DNA of 64,000 bases, from contig NW_027478766.1 in assembly GCF_051014685.1 (NCBI RefSeq), forward strand, positions 496,001 to 560,000, in the 5' to 3' direction. This document shows, piece after piece, positions 1 through 12,248 of this stretch. This stretch comes from Ptiloglossa arizonensis (taxonomy: Eukaryota; Arthropoda; Insecta; Hymenoptera; Colletidae). Under the pieces are notes generated by a model. It was not told where the DNA came from. It saw only the letters and a list, made by a program, of their open reading frames with translations, and ran no database searches. Made by a program: the position numbers and the translations under genes. Position 1 is the first letter of the stretch, and the number at the start of each line of letters is the position of its first letter.

Positions 1-1224
1 TTCGAGCATCAGAACTGCGAAAATTTTGAGTTTCTCAAGCGTTTCTTACTTCCAAACTGCCATATCTCGCGAACGGATTGACCAATCCGCAAAATTTCTG
101 TTGCATCTGAAAGTAGAAACTCGCCGATTACAACGGTATGCGTACTTTTCCCCTAGCCCGTTCTAGTTATTCGTTTCGGGCAACAGAACTGCGAAAATTT
201 TGAGTTTTTCAAGCGTTGCTTACCTCCAAACTGCCATATCTCGCGAACGGATTGACCAATCCGCAAAATTTCTGTTGCATCTGAAAGTAGAAACTCGCCC
301 GATTACAACGGTGTGCGTACTTTTCCCCTAGGCCGTTCTAGTTATTCGTTTCGAGCATCAGAACTGCGAAAATTTTGAGTTTCTCGAGCGTTTCTTACAT
401 CCAAATTGTCATATCTCGCGAACGGATTGACCAATCCGCAAAATTTCTGTTGCATCTGAAAATAGAAATTCGCCCGATTACAACTGTATCCGTACTGTTC
501 CCCTAGGCCGTTCGAGTTATTCGTTTCGAGCATCAGAACTGCGAAAATTTTGAGTTTCTCAAGCGTTTCTTACATCCAAACTGCCATATCTCGCGAACGG
601 ATTGACCAATCCGCAAAATTTCTGTTGCATCTGAAGGTAGAAACTCGCCCGATTACAACGGTATGCGTACTTTTCCCCTAGGCCGTTCTAGTTATTCGTT
701 TCGAGCATCAGAACTGCGAAAATTTTGAGTTTCTCAAGCGTTTCTCACCTACAAACTGCCACATCTCGCGAACGGATTGTCCAATCCGCAAAATTTCTGA
801 TGCATCTGAAAGTAGAAACTCGCCCGATTACAACTGTATGCGTACTCTTCCCCTAGCCCGTTCTAGTTATTCGTTTCGAGCAACAGAACTGCGAAAATTT
901 TGAGTTTCTCAAGCGTTGCTTACCTCCAAACTGCCATATCTCGCGAACGGATTGACCAATCCGCAAAATTTCTGTTGCATCTGAAAGTAGAAACTCGCCC
1001 GATTACAACGGTATGCGTACTTTTCCCCTAGCCCGTTCTAGTTATTCGTTTCGAGCAACAGAACTTCGAAAATTTTGAGTTTCTCAAGCGTTTCTTACTT
1101 CCAAACTGCCATATCTCGCGAACGGATTGACCAATCCGCACAATTTCTGTTGCATCTGAAAGTAGAAACTCGCCCGATTATAACACTATTGGTACTTTTC
1201 CCCTAGGCTGTTCTAGTTATTCGT

Positions 1225-1399
1225 TTCGAGCATCAGAACTGCGAAAATTTTGAGTTTCTCAAGCGTTTCTTACCTCCAAACTGCCATATCTCGCGAACGG
1301 ATTGACCAATCCGCAAAATTTCTGTTGCATCTGAAAGTAGAAACTCGCCCGATTACAACACTATGCGTACTTTTCCCCTAGGCCGTTCTAGTTATTCGT
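1225..1399 (+). repeat. Representative 175-bp monomer (M8)
   Basis: This monomer carries the commonest state at nearly all variable sites and serves as reference. Landmarks counted from its first base: AAAATTTT at 20-27, the NruI-type palindrome TCGCGA at 67-72, the 16-bp inverted repeat at 74-89, CCTAGG at 153-158. It contains 13 CpG dinucleotides. Classes are recognised by departures from it, for example CAACAG for CATCAG near position 9, ACCGCG or GCAAAAA near 15-21, TTTTTC for TTTCTC near 34, GTTGCTTAC, GTTGCCTAC or TTTCTCACCTAC near 41-52, CCGTATC or CCACATC near 60, AAGGT near 111, and CACTATG, CGGTATG, CGGTGTG or CTGTATG near 134-141. Confidence 0.95.
1298..1313. repeat. 16-bp inverted repeat of the monomer (example copy)
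   Basis: CGGATTG and CAATCCG are exact reverse complements separated by two bases (AC). The same dyad recurs at monomer positions 74-89 in most of the array. In the CACCTAC class the spacer is TC while both arms stay intact. Some classes break an arm: CAACCCG, CTGATTTACC, CAGATTG and GACGAATCC. A dyad at fixed spacing every 175 bp could bind a dimeric protein or simply be structural; no known protein-binding consensus was matched. Confidence 0.85.
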
Positions 1400-3849
1400 T
1401 TCGAGCAACAGAACTGCGAAAATTTTGAGTTTTTCAAGCGTTGCTTACCTCCAAACTGCCGTATCTCGCGAACGGATTGACCAATCCGCAAAATTTCTGT
1501 TGCATCTGAAAGTAGAAACTCGCCCGATTACAACGGTATGCGTACTTTTCCCCTAGCCCGTTCTATTTATTCGTTTCGAGCAACAGAACTGCGAAAATTT
1601 TGAGTTTTTCAAGCGTTGCCTACCTCCAAACTGCCATATCTCGCGAACGGATTGACCAATCCGCAAAATTTCTGTTGCATCTGAAAGTAGAAACTCGCCC
1701 GATTACAACACTATGCGTACTTTTCCCCTAGCCCGTTCTAGTTATTCGTTTCGAGCAACAGAACTGCGAAAATTTTGAGTTTCTCAAGCGTTGCTTACCT
1801 CCAAACTGCCATATCTCGCGAACGGATTGACCAATCCGCAAAATTTCTGTTGCATCTGAAAGCAGAAACTCGCCCGATTACAACGGTGTGCGTACTTTTC
1901 CCCTAGGCCGTTCTAGTTATTCGTTTCGAGCATCAGAACTGCGAAAATTTTGAGTTTCTCAAGCGTTTCTTACATCCAAACTGCCATATCTCGCGAACTG
2001 ATTTACCAATCCGCAAAATTTCTGTTGCATCTGAAAGTAGAAACTCGCCCGATTACAACGGTATGCGTACTTTTCCCCTAGCCCGTTCTAGTTATTCGTT
2101 TCGAGCAACAGAACTTCGAAAATTTTGAGTTTCTCAAGCGTTTCTTACTTCCAAACTGCCATATCTGGCGAACGGATTGACCAATCCGCACAATTTCTGT
2201 TGCATCTGAAAGTAGAAACTCGCCCGATTATAACACTATTCGTACTTTTCCCCTAGGCCGTTCTAGTTATTCGTTTCGAGCATCAGAACTGCGAAAATTT
2301 TGAGTTTCTCAAGCGTTTCTTACCTCCAAACTGCCATATCTCGCGAACGGATTGACCAATCCGCAAAATTTCTGTTGCATCTGAAAGTAGAAACTCGCCC
2401 GATTACAACACTATGCGTACTTTTCCCCTAGGCCGTTCCAGTTATTCGTTTCGAGCAACAGAACTGCGAAAATTTTAAGTTTTTCAAGCGTTGCTTACCT
2501 CCAAACTTCCGTATCTCGCGAACGGATTGACCAATCCGCAAAATTTCTTTTGCATCTGAAAGTAGAAACTCGCCCGATTACAACGGTATGCGTACTTTTC
2601 CCCTAGCCCGTTCTATTTATTCGTTTCGAGCAACAGAACTGCGAAAATTTTGAGTTTTTCAAGCGTTGCCTACCTCCAAACTGCCATATCTCGCGAACGG
2701 ATTGACCAATCCGCAAAATTTCTGTTGCATCTGAAAGTAGAAACTCGCCCGATTACAACGGTATGCGTACTTTTCCCGTAGGCCGTTCTAGTTATTCGTT
2801 TCGAGCATCAGAACTGCGAAAATTTTGAGTTTCTCAAGCGTTTCTCACCTACAAACTGCCACATCTCGCGAACGGATTGTCCAATCCGCAAAATTTCTGA
2901 TGCATCTGAAAGTAGAAACTCGCCCGATTACAACGGTATGCGTACTTTTCCCCTAGGCCGCCCTAGTTATTCGTTTCGAGCATCAGAAGTGCAAAAATTT
3001 TGAGTTTCTCAAGCGTTTCTTACTTCCAAACTGCCATATCTCGCGAACGGATTGACCAATCCGCAAAATTTCTGTTGCATCTGAAAGTAGAAACTCGCCC
3101 GATTACAACGGTGTGCGTACTTTTCCCCTAGGCCGTTATTGTTATTTGTTTCGAGCATCAGAACCGCGAAAATTTTGAGTTTCTCAAGCGTTTCTTACCT
3201 CCAAACTGCCATATCTCGCGAACGGATTGACCAATCCGCAAAATTTCTGTTGCATCTGAAAGTAGAAACTCGCCCGATTACAACGGTGTGCGTACTTTTC
3301 CCCTAGGCCGTTCTAGTTATTCGTTTCGAGCATCAGAACTGCGAAAATTTTGAGTTTCTCAAGCGTTTCTTAATTCCAAACTGCCATATCTCGCGAACGG
3401 ATTGACCAATCCGCAAAATTTCTGTTGCATCTGAAAGTAGAAACTCGCCCGATTACAACGGTGTGCGTACTTTTCCCCTAGGCCGTTATTGTTATTTGTT
3501 TCGAGCATCAGAACCGCGAAAATTTTGAGTTTCTCAAGCGTTTCTTACCTCCAAACTGCCATATCTCGCGAACGGATTGACCAATCCGCAAAATTTCTGT
3601 TGCATCTGAAAGTAGAAACTCGCCCGATTACAACGGTATGCGTACTTTTCCCCTAGGCCGCCCTAGTTATTCGTTTCGAGCATCAGAACTGCAAAAATTT
3701 TGAGTTTCTCAAGCGTTTCTTACTTCCAAACTGCCATATCTCGCGAACGGATTGACAAATCCGCAAAATTTCTGTTGCATCTAAAAGCAGAAACTCGCCC
3801 GATTACAACGGTGTGCGTACTTTTCCCCTAGGCCGTTCTAGTTATTCGT

Positions 3850-6800
3850 TTCGAGCATCAGAACTGCGAAAATTTTGAGTTTCTCAAGCGTTTCTTACAT
3901 CCAAACTGCCATATCTCGCGAACTGATTTACCAATCCGCAAAATTTCTGTTGCATCTGAAAGTAGAAACTCGCCCGATTACAACGGTATGCGTACTTTTC
4001 CCCTAGCCCGTTCTAGTTATTCGTTTCGAGCAACAGAACTTCGAAAATTTTGAGTTTCTCAAGCGTTTCTTACTTCCAAACTGCCATATCTCGCGAACGG
4101 ATTGACCAATCCGCAAAATTTCTGTTGCATCTGAAAGTAGAAACTCGCCCGATTACAACACTATGCGTACTTTTCCCCTAGGCCGTTCGAGTTATTCGTT
4201 TCGAGCAACAGAACTGCGAAAATTTTGAGTTTTTCAAGCGTTGCTTACCTCCAAACTTCCGTATCTCGCGAACGGATTGACCAATCCGCAAAATTTCTGT
4301 TGCATCTGAAAGTAGAAACTCGCCCGATTACAACGGTATGCGTACTTTTCCCCTAGCCCGTTCTATTTATTCGTTTCGAGCAACAGAACTGCGAAAATTT
4401 TGAGTTTTTCAAGCGTTGCCTACCTCCAAACTGCCATATCTCGCGAACGGATTGACCAATCCGCAAAATTTCTGTTGCATCTGAAAGTAGAAACTCGCCC
4501 GATTACAACACTGTGCGTACTTTTCCCCTAGGCCGTTCTAGTTATTCGTTTCGAGCATCAGAACTGCGAAAATTTTGAGTTTCTCAAGCGTTTCTTACTT
4601 CCAAACTGCCATATCTCGCGAACGGATTGACCAACCCGCAAAATTTCTGTTGCATCTGAAAGTAGAAACTCGCCCGATTACAACACTATGCGTACTTTTC
4701 CCCTAGGCCGTTCTAGTTATTCGTTTCGAGCATCAGAACTGCAAAAATTTTGAGTTTCTCAAGCGTTTCTTACCTCCAAACTGCCATAACTCGCGAACGG
4801 ATTGACCAATCCGCAAAATTTCTGTTGCATCTGAAAGTAGAAACTCGCCCGATTACAACGGTATGCGTACTTTTCCCGTAGGCCGTTCTAGTTATTCGTT
4901 TCGAGCATCAGAACTGCGAAAATTTTGAGTTTCTCAAGCGTTTCTCACCTACAAACTGCCACATCTCGCGAACGGATTTACCAATCCGCAAAATTTCTGT
5001 TGCATCTGAAAGTAGAAACTCGCCCGATTACAACGGTATGCGTACTTTTCCCCTAGCCCGTTCTAGTTATTCGTTTCGAGCAACAGAACTTCGAAAATTT
5101 TGAGTTTCTCAAGCGTTTCTTACTTCCAAACTGCCATATCTCGCGAACGGATTGACCAATCCGCACAATTTCTGTTGCATCTGAAAGTAGAAACTCGCCC
5201 GATTATAACACTATTCGTACTTTTCCCCTAGGCCGTTCTAGTTATTCGTTTCGAGCATCAGAACTGCGAAAATTTTGAGTTTCTCAAGCGTTTCTTACAT
5301 CCAAACTGCCATATCTCGCGAACTGATTTACCAATCCGCAAAATTTCTGTTGCATCTGAAAGTAGAAACTCGCCCGATTACAACGGTATGCGTACTTTTC
5401 CCCTAGCCCGTTCTAGTTATTCGTTTCGAGCAACAGAACTTCGAAAATTTTGAGTTTCTCAAGCGTTTCTTACTTCCAAACTGCCATATCTCGCGAACGG
5501 ATTGACCAATCCGCAAAATTTCTGTTGCATCTGAAAGTAGAAACTCGCCCGATTACAACACTATGCGTACTTTTCCCCTAGGCCGTTCGAGTTATTCGTT
5601 TCGAGCAACAGAACTGCGAAAATTTTGAGTTTTTCAAGCGTTGCTTACCTCCAAACTTCCGTATCTCGCGAACGGATTGACCAATCCGCAAAATTTCTGT
5701 TGCATCTGAAAGTAGAAACTCGCCCGATTACAACGGTATGCGTACTTTTCCCCTAGCCCGTTCTAGTTATTCGTTTCGAGCAACAGAACTTCGAAAATTT
5801 TGAGTTTCTCAAGCGTTTCTTACTTCCAAACTGCCATATCTCGCGAACGGATTGACCAATCCGCACAATTTCTGTTGCATCTGAAAGTAGAAACTCGCCC
5901 GATTATAACACTATTCGTACTTTTCCCCTAGGCCGTTCTAGTTATTCGTTTCGAGCATCAGAACTGCGAAAATTTTGAGTTTCTCAAGCGTTTCTTACAT
6001 CCAAACTGCCATATCTCGCGAACTGATTTACCAATCCGCAAAATTTCTGTTGCATCTGAAAGTAGAAACTCGCCCGATTACAACGGTATGCGTACTTTTC
6101 CCCTAGCCCGTTCTAGTTATTCGTTTCGAGCAACAGAACTTCGAAAATTTTGAGTTTCTCAAGCGTTTCTTACTTCCAAACTGCCATATCTCGCGAACGG
6201 ATTGACCAATCCGCAAAATTTCTGTTGCATCTGAAAGTAGAAACTCGCCCGATTACAACACTATGCGTACTTTTCCCCTAGGCCGTTCGAGTTATTCGTT
6301 TCGAGCAACAGAACTGCGAAAATTTTGAGTTTTTCAAGCGTTGCTTACCTCCAAACTTCCGTATCTCGCGAACGGATTGACCAATCCGCAAAATTTCTGT
6401 TGCATCTGAAAGTAGAAACTCGCCCGATTACAACGGTATGCGTACTTTTCCCCTAGCCCGTTCTATTTATTCGTTTCGAGCAACAGAACTGCGAAAATTT
6501 TGAGTTTTTCAAGCGTTGCCTACCTCCAAACTGCCATATCTCGCGAACGGATTGACCAATCCGCAAAATTTCTGTTGCATCTGAAAGTAGAAACTCGCCC
6601 GATTACAACACTGTGCGTACTTTTCCCCTAGGCCGTTCTAGTTATTCGTTTCGAGCATCAGAACTGCGAAAATTTTGAGTTTCTCAAGCGTTTCTTACTT
6701 CCAAACTGCCATATCTCGCGAACGGATTGACCAACCCGCAAAATTTCTGTTGCATCTGAAAGTAGAAACTCGCCCGATTACAACACTATGCGTACTTTTC

Positions 6801-6999
6801 CCCTAGGCCGTTCTAGTTATTCGTTTCGAGCATCAGAACTGCAAAAATTTTGAGTTTCTCATGCGTTTCTTACCTCCAAACTGCCATAACTCGCGAACGG
6901 ATTGACCAATCCGCAAAATTTCTGTTGCATCTGAAAGTAGAAACTCGCCCGATTACAACGGTATGCGTACTTTTCCCGTAGGCCGTTCTAGTTATTCGT
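3850..6999 (+). repeat. 12-monomer repeat with internal 4-monomer duplication
   Basis: Monomers 23-28 (from 3850) match monomers 35-40 (from 5950) in order at an offset of 2100 bp: AACTGATTTACC class, ACTTCG with CACTATG and TTCGAG end, AAACTTCCGTATC, GTTGCCTAC with CACTGTG, CAACCCG, then CATAAC with TTCCCGTAGG. Between them monomers 30-33 and 34-37 form a tandem 700-bp pair (5075-5774 and 5775-6474). Monomer 29 (4900) is a hybrid at the junction. Copies differ by few bases, for example ATGCGTTTC at ~6861 in one. Confidence 0.85.
4900..5074 (+). repeat. Hybrid monomer M29
   Basis: The left part has the CACCTAC and CCACATC markers with G at 4974. From 4979 it carries the GATTTACC state, followed by GTTGCATC (not GATGCATC), CGGTATG and TAGCCCG, which belong to the class seen at 3850 and 5250. 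The class switch is confined to 4974-4979, inside the left arm of the inverted repeat. It is best read as the product of an unequal exchange. Confidence 0.8.
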
Positions 7000-9900
7000 T
7001 TCGAGCATCAGAACTGCGAAAATTTTGAGTTTCTCAAGCGTTTCTCACCTACAAACTGCCACATCTCGCGAACGGATTGTCCAATCCGCAAAATTTCTGA
7101 TGCATCTGAAAGTAGAAACTCGCCCGATTACAACGGTATGCGTACTTTTCCCCTAGGCCGCCCTAGTTATTCGTTTCGAGCATCAGAACTGCAAAAATTT
7201 TGACTTTCTCAAGCGTTTCTTACTTCCAAACTGCCATATCTCGCGAACGGATTGACCAATCCGCAAAATTTCTGTTGCATCTGAAAGTAGAAACTCGCCC
7301 GATTACAACGGTGTGCGTACTTTTCCCCTAGGCCGTTATTGTTATTTGTTTCGAGCATCAGAACCGCGAAAATTTTGAGTTTCTCAAGCGTTTCTTACCT
7401 CCAAACTGCCATATCTCGCGAACGGATTGACCAATCCGCAAAATTTCTGTTGCATCTGAAAGTAGAAACTCGCCCGATTACAACGGTATGCGTACTTTTC
7501 CCCTAGGCCGCCCTAGTTATTCGTTTCGAGCATCAGAACTGCAAAAATTTTGAGTTTCTCAAGCGTTTCTTACTTCCAAACAGCCATATCTCGCGAACGG
7601 ATTGACCAATCCGCAAAATTTCTGTTGCATCTGAAAGTAGAAACTCGCCCGATTACAACGGTGTGCGTACTTTTCCCCTAGGCCGTTATTGTTATTTGTT
7701 TCGAGCATCAGAACCGCGAAAATTTTGAGTTTCTCAAGCGTTTCTTACCTCCAAACTGCCATATCTCGCGAACGGATTGACCAATCCGCAAAATTTCTGT
7801 TGCATCTGAAAGTAGAAACTCGCCCGATTACAACGGTATGCGTACTTTTCCCCTAGGCCGCCCTAGTTATTCGTTTCGAGCATCAGAACTGCAAAAATTT
7901 TGAGTTTCTCAAGCGTTTCTTACTTCCAAACAGCCATATCTCGCGAACGGATTGACCAATCCGCAAAATTTCTGTTGCATCTGAAAGTAGAAACTCGCCC
8001 GATTACAACGGTGTGCGTACTTTTCCCCTAGGCCGTTATTGTTATTTGTTTCGAGCATCAGAACCGCGAAAATTTTGAGTTTCTCAAGCGTTTCTTACCT
8101 CCAAACTGCCATATCTCGCGAACGGATTGACCAATCCGCAAAATTTCTGTTGCATCTGAAAGTAGAAACTCGCCCGATTACAACGGTATGCGTACTTTTC
8201 CCCTAGGCCGCCCTAGTTATTCGTTTCGAGCATCAGAACTGCAAAAATTTTGAGTTTCTCAAGCGTTTCTTACTTCCAAACAGCCATATCTCGCGAACGG
8301 ATTGACCAATCCGCAAAATTTCTGTTGCATCTGAAAGTAGAAACTCGCCCGATTACAACGGTGTGCGTACTTTTCCCCTAGGCCGTTCTAGTTATTCGAT
8401 TCGAGCATCAGAACTACGAAAATTTTGAGTTTCTCAAGCGTTTCTTACTTCCAAACTGCCATATCTCGCGAACGGATTGACCAATCCCCAAAATTTCTGT
8501 TGCATCTGAAAGTAGAAACTCGCCCGATTACAACGGTGTGCGTACTTTTCCCCTAGGCCGTTATTGTTATTTGTTTCGAGCATCAGAACCGCGAAAATTT
8601 TGAGTTTTTCAAGCGTTGCTTACCTCCAAACTGCCGTATCTCGCGAACGGATTGACCAATCCGCAAAATTTCTGTTGCATCTGAAAGTAGAAACTCGCCC
8701 GATTACAACGGTATGCGTACTTTTCCCGTAGGCCGTTCTAGTTATTCGTTTCGAGCATCAGAACTGCGAAAATTTTGAGTTTCTCAAGCGTTTCTCACCT
8801 ACAAACTGCCACATCTCGCGAACGGATTGTCCAATCCGCAAAATTTCTGATGCATCTGAAAGTAGAAACTCGCCCGATTACAACGGTATGCGTACTTTTC
8901 CCCTAGGCCGCCCTAGTTATTCGTTTCGAGCATCAGAACTGCAAAAATTTTGAGTTTCTCAAGCGTTTCTTACTTCCAAACTGCCATATCTCGCGAACGG
9001 ATTGACCAATCCGCAAAATTTCTGTTGCATCTGAAAGTAGAAACTCGCCCGATTACAACGGTGTGCGTACTTTTCCCCTAGGCCGTTATTGTTATTTGTT
9101 TCGAGCATCAGAACCGCGAAAATTTTGAGTTTCTCAAGCGTTTCTTACCTCCAAACTGCCATATCTCGCGAACGGATTGACCAATCCGCAAAATTTCTGT
9201 TGCATCTGAAAGTAGAAACTCGCCCGATTACAAAGGTATGCGTACTTTTCCCCTAGGCCGCCCTAGTTATTCGTTTCGAGCATCAGAACTGCAAAAATTT
9301 TGAGTTTCTCAAGCGTTTCTTACTTCCAAACAGCCATATCTCGCGAACGGATTGACCAATCCGCAAAATTTCTGTTGCATCTGAAAGTAGAAACTCGCCC
9401 GATTACAACGGTGTGCGTACTTTTCCCCTAGGCCGTTATTGTTATTTGTTTCGAGCATCAGAACCGCGAAAATTTTGAGTTTCTCAAGCGTTTCTTACCT
9501 CCAAACTGCCATATCTCGCGAACGGATTGACCAATCCGCAAAATTTCTGTTGCATCTGAAAGTAGAAACTCGCCCGATTACAACGGTATGCGTACTTTTC
9601 CCCTAGGCCGCCCTAGTTATTCGTTTCGAGCATCAGAACTGCAAAAATTTTGAGTTTCTCCAGCGTTTCTTACTCCAAACAGCCATATCTCGCGAACGGA
9701 TTGACCAATCCGCAAAATTTCTGTTGCATCTGAAAGTAGAAACTCGCCCGATTACAACGGTGTGCGTACTTTTCCCCTAGGCCGTTATTGTTATTTGTTT
9801 CGAGCATCAGAACCGCGAAAATTTTGAGTTTCTCAAGCGTTTCTTACCTCCAAACTGCCATATCTCGCGAACGGATTGACCAATCCGCAAAATTTCTGTT

Positions 9901-10498
9901 GCATCTGAAAGTAGAAACTCGCCCGATTACAACGGTATGCGTACTTTTCCCCTAGGCCGCCCTAGTTATTCGTTTCGAGCATCAGAACTGCAAAAATTTT
10001 GAGTTTCTCAAGCGTTTCTTACTTCCAAACAGCCATATCTCGCGAACGGATTGACCAATCCGCAAAATTTCTGTTGCATCTGAAAGTAGAAACTCGCCCG
10101 ATTACAACGGTGTGCGTACTTTTCCCCTAGGCCGTTCTAGTTATTCGTTTCGAGCATCAGAACTGCGAAAATTTTGAGTTTCTCAAGCATTTCTTACTTC
10201 CAAACTGCCATATCTCGCGAACGGATTGACCAATCCGCAAAATTTCTGTTGCATCTGAAAGTAGAAACTCGCCCGATTACAACGGTGTGCGTACTTTTCC
10301 CCTAGGCCGTTATTGTTATTTGTTTCGAGCATCAGAACCGCGAAAATTTTGAGTTTCTCAAGCGTTTCTTACCTCCAAACTGCCATATCTCGCGAACGGA
10401 TTGACCAATCCGCAAAATTTCTGTTGCATCTGAAAGTAGAAACTCGCCCGATTACAACGGTATGCGTACTTTTCCCCTAGGCCGCCCTAGTTATTCGT
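7000..10498 (+). repeat. Duplicated 10-monomer unit with 350-bp dimer expansions
   Basis: Monomers 41-50 (7000-8749) and 51-60 (8750-10498) repeat the same order: a CACCTAC monomer, then alternating GCAAAAA-type and ACCGCG-type monomers, then a TTCTAG-ended copy and a copy ending TTATTGTTATTTG. Within each, the GCAAAAA/AAACAGCC plus ACCGCG pair is itself tandem (for example 7525-7874 and 7875-8224), giving a 350-bp secondary period. Monomer 50 differs from monomer 60 because it is mosaic. The second unit is 1 bp short through a T deletion near 9673. Confidence 0.87.
8575..8749 (+). repeat. Mosaic monomer M50
   Basis: It starts with the ACCGCG class markers, switches by position 34 to the TTTTTC, GTTGCTTACC and CCGTATC markers of another class, and ends with CGGTATG and TTCCCGTAGG, the end normally found before a CACCTAC monomer, which indeed follows at 8750. 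At least two exchanges or conversions are needed. It marks the junction of the duplicated 1750-bp unit. Confidence 0.72.
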
Positions 10499-12248
10499 TT
10501 CGAGCATCAGAACTGCAAAAATTTTGAGTTTCTCAAGCGTTTCTTACTTCCAAACTGCCATATCTCGCGAACAGATTGACCAATCCGCAAAATTTCTGTT
10601 GCATCTGAAAGTAGAAACTCGCCCGATTACAACGGTGTGCGTACTTTTCCCCTAGGCCGTTCTGGTTATTCGTTTCGAGCATCAGAACTGCGAAAATTTT
10701 GAGTTTCTCAAGCGTTTCTTACCTGCAAACTGCCACATCTCGCGAACGGATTGACCAATCCGCAAAGTTTCTGTTGCATCTGAAAGTAGAAACTCGCCCG
10801 ATAACAACACTATGCGTACTTTTCCCCTTGGCCGTTCTAGTTATTCGTTTCGAGCAACAGAACTGCGAAAATTTTGAGTTTTTCAAGCGTTGCTTACCTC
10901 CAAACTGCCGTATCTCGCGAACGGATTGACCAATCCGCAAAACTTCTGTTGCATCTGAAAGTAGAAACTCGCCCGATTACAACGGTATGCGTACTTTTCC
11001 CCTAGCCCGTTCTATTTATTCGTTACGAGCAACAGAACTGCGAAAATTTTGAGTTTCTCAAGCGTTTCTTACTTCCAAACTGCCATATCTCGCGAACGGA
11101 TTGACCAACCCGCAAAATTTCTGTTGCATCTGAAAGTAGAAACTCGCCCGATTACAACACTATGCGTACTTTTCCCCTAGGCCGTTCTAGTTATTCGTTT
11201 CGAGCATCAGAACTGCGAAAATTTTGAGTTTCTCAAGCGTTTCTTACCTCCAAACTGCCATAACTCGCGAACGGATTGACCAATCCGCAAAATTTCTGTT
11301 GCATCTGAAAGTAGAAACTCGCCCGATTACAACGGTATGCGTACTTTTCCCCTAGGCCGTTCTAGTTATTCGTTTCGAGCATCAGAACTGCGAAAATTTT
11401 GAGTTTCTCAAGCGTTTCTTACTTCCAAACTGCCATATCTCGCGAACGGATTGACCAATCCGCAAAATTTCTGTTGCATCTGAAAGTAGAAACTCGCCCG
11501 ATTACAACGGCGTGCGTACTTTTCCCCTAGGCCGTTATTGTTATTTGTTTCGAGCATCAGAACCGCGAAAATTTTGAGTTTCTCAAGCGTTTCTTACATC
11601 CAAACTGCCATATCTCGCGAACGGATTGACCAATCCGCAAAATTTCTGTTGCATCTGAAAGTAGAAACTCGCCCGATTACAACGGTATGCGTACTTTTCC
11701 CCTAGGCCGCCCTAGTTATTCGTTTCGAGCATCAGAACTGCAAAAATTTTGAGTTTCTCAAGCGTTTCTTACTTCCAAACTGCCATATCTCGCGAACAGA
11801 TTGACCAATCCGCAAAATTTCTGTTGCATCTGAAAGTAGAAACTCGCCCGATTACAACGGTGTGCGTACTTTTCCCCTAGGCCGTTCTGGTTATTCGTTT
11901 CGAGCATCAGAACTGCGAAAATTTTGAGTTTCTCAAGCGTTTCTTACCTGCAAACTGCCACATCTCGCGAACGGATTGACCAATCCGCAAAGTTTCTGTT
12001 GCATCTGAAAGTAGAAACTCGCCCGATAACAACACTATGCGTACTTTTCCCCTTGGCCGTTCTAGTTATTCGTTTCGAGCAACAGAACTGCGAAAATTTT
12101 GAGTTTTTCAAGCGTTGCTTACCTCCAAACTGCCGTATCTCGCGAACGGATTGACCAATCCGCAAAACTTCTGTTGCATCTGAAAGTAGAAAATCGCCCG
12201 ATTACAACGGTATGCGTACTTTTCCCCTAGCCCGTTCTATTTATTCGT
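10149..12248 (+). repeat. Five-monomer cassette repeated at 1225-bp spacing
   Basis: Monomers 59-63 (10149-11023) and 66-70 (11374-12248) match in order at an offset of 1225 bp, seven monomers. Rare shared variants include AACAGATTG, TTCTGG, ACCTGC, GCAAAGT, GATAACAAC and CCCTTGGCC, and GCAAAACT in the last monomer. Copy-specific changes are TTACGAG near 11025 in the first and AAATCGCCC near 12190 in the second. Monomer 64 (11024) has a CAACAG start but a CTTCC/CAACCCG body, so it looks like a fusion of the classes that remain separate at 12249 and 12424. Confidence 0.85.

Larger units (their letters stand above)
1..3849 (+). repeat. Left mixed zone (monomers 1-22)
   Basis: Twenty-two monomers of many classes. 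Monomer 1 lacks one C of the CGCCCG run near 124. Monomer 2 has TTCGGG for TTCGAG. Monomer 3 (350-524) has several private changes and belongs to a CTCGAGCG class otherwise seen only beyond 36 kb. Monomers 7-10 (1050-1749) and 13-16 (2100-2799) follow the same class order at an offset of 1050 bp, six monomers: ACTTCG with CACAATT and TTATAACACTATT, then CACTATG, then CCGTATC with TTCTATTT, then GTTGCCTAC. Monomers 18-22 start the alternating GCAAAAA/ACCGCG dimer series. Confidence 0.85.

Noticed and set aside
1347..1363. CENP-B-like box on the minus strand (CCCGATTACAACGG region of the monomer)
   Set aside because: It matches seven of the nine essential CENP-B box positions but has GT where AA is needed. 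A seven-of-nine match somewhere in 175 bp on two strands is expected by chance fairly often.
1225..1399. Internal half-monomer duplication (AAAATTTTGAGTTTCT near 20 compared with AAAATTTCTGTTGCAT near 91)
   Set aside because: Similarity is limited to an A/T-rich run and does not extend into flanking positions, so a dimeric origin of the monomer is not supported.
2975..3849. Transposon or inserted element responsible for the GCAAAAA/ACCGCG dimers
   Set aside because: Both members are ordinary full-length 175-bp monomers differing at a few sites. There are no terminal repeats, target duplications or extra sequence.
10699..12165. Short ORFs of 63-85 codons recurring on both strands (also near 24348, 33974, 36740, 39015, 57422, 61972 and others)
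   Set aside because: They are repeat by-products. The same translation recurs wherever the same monomer pair recurs, on both strands of the same DNA. The 175-bp period is not a multiple of three, so reading runs through all frames and stops within about three monomers. No coding signal distinguishes them.
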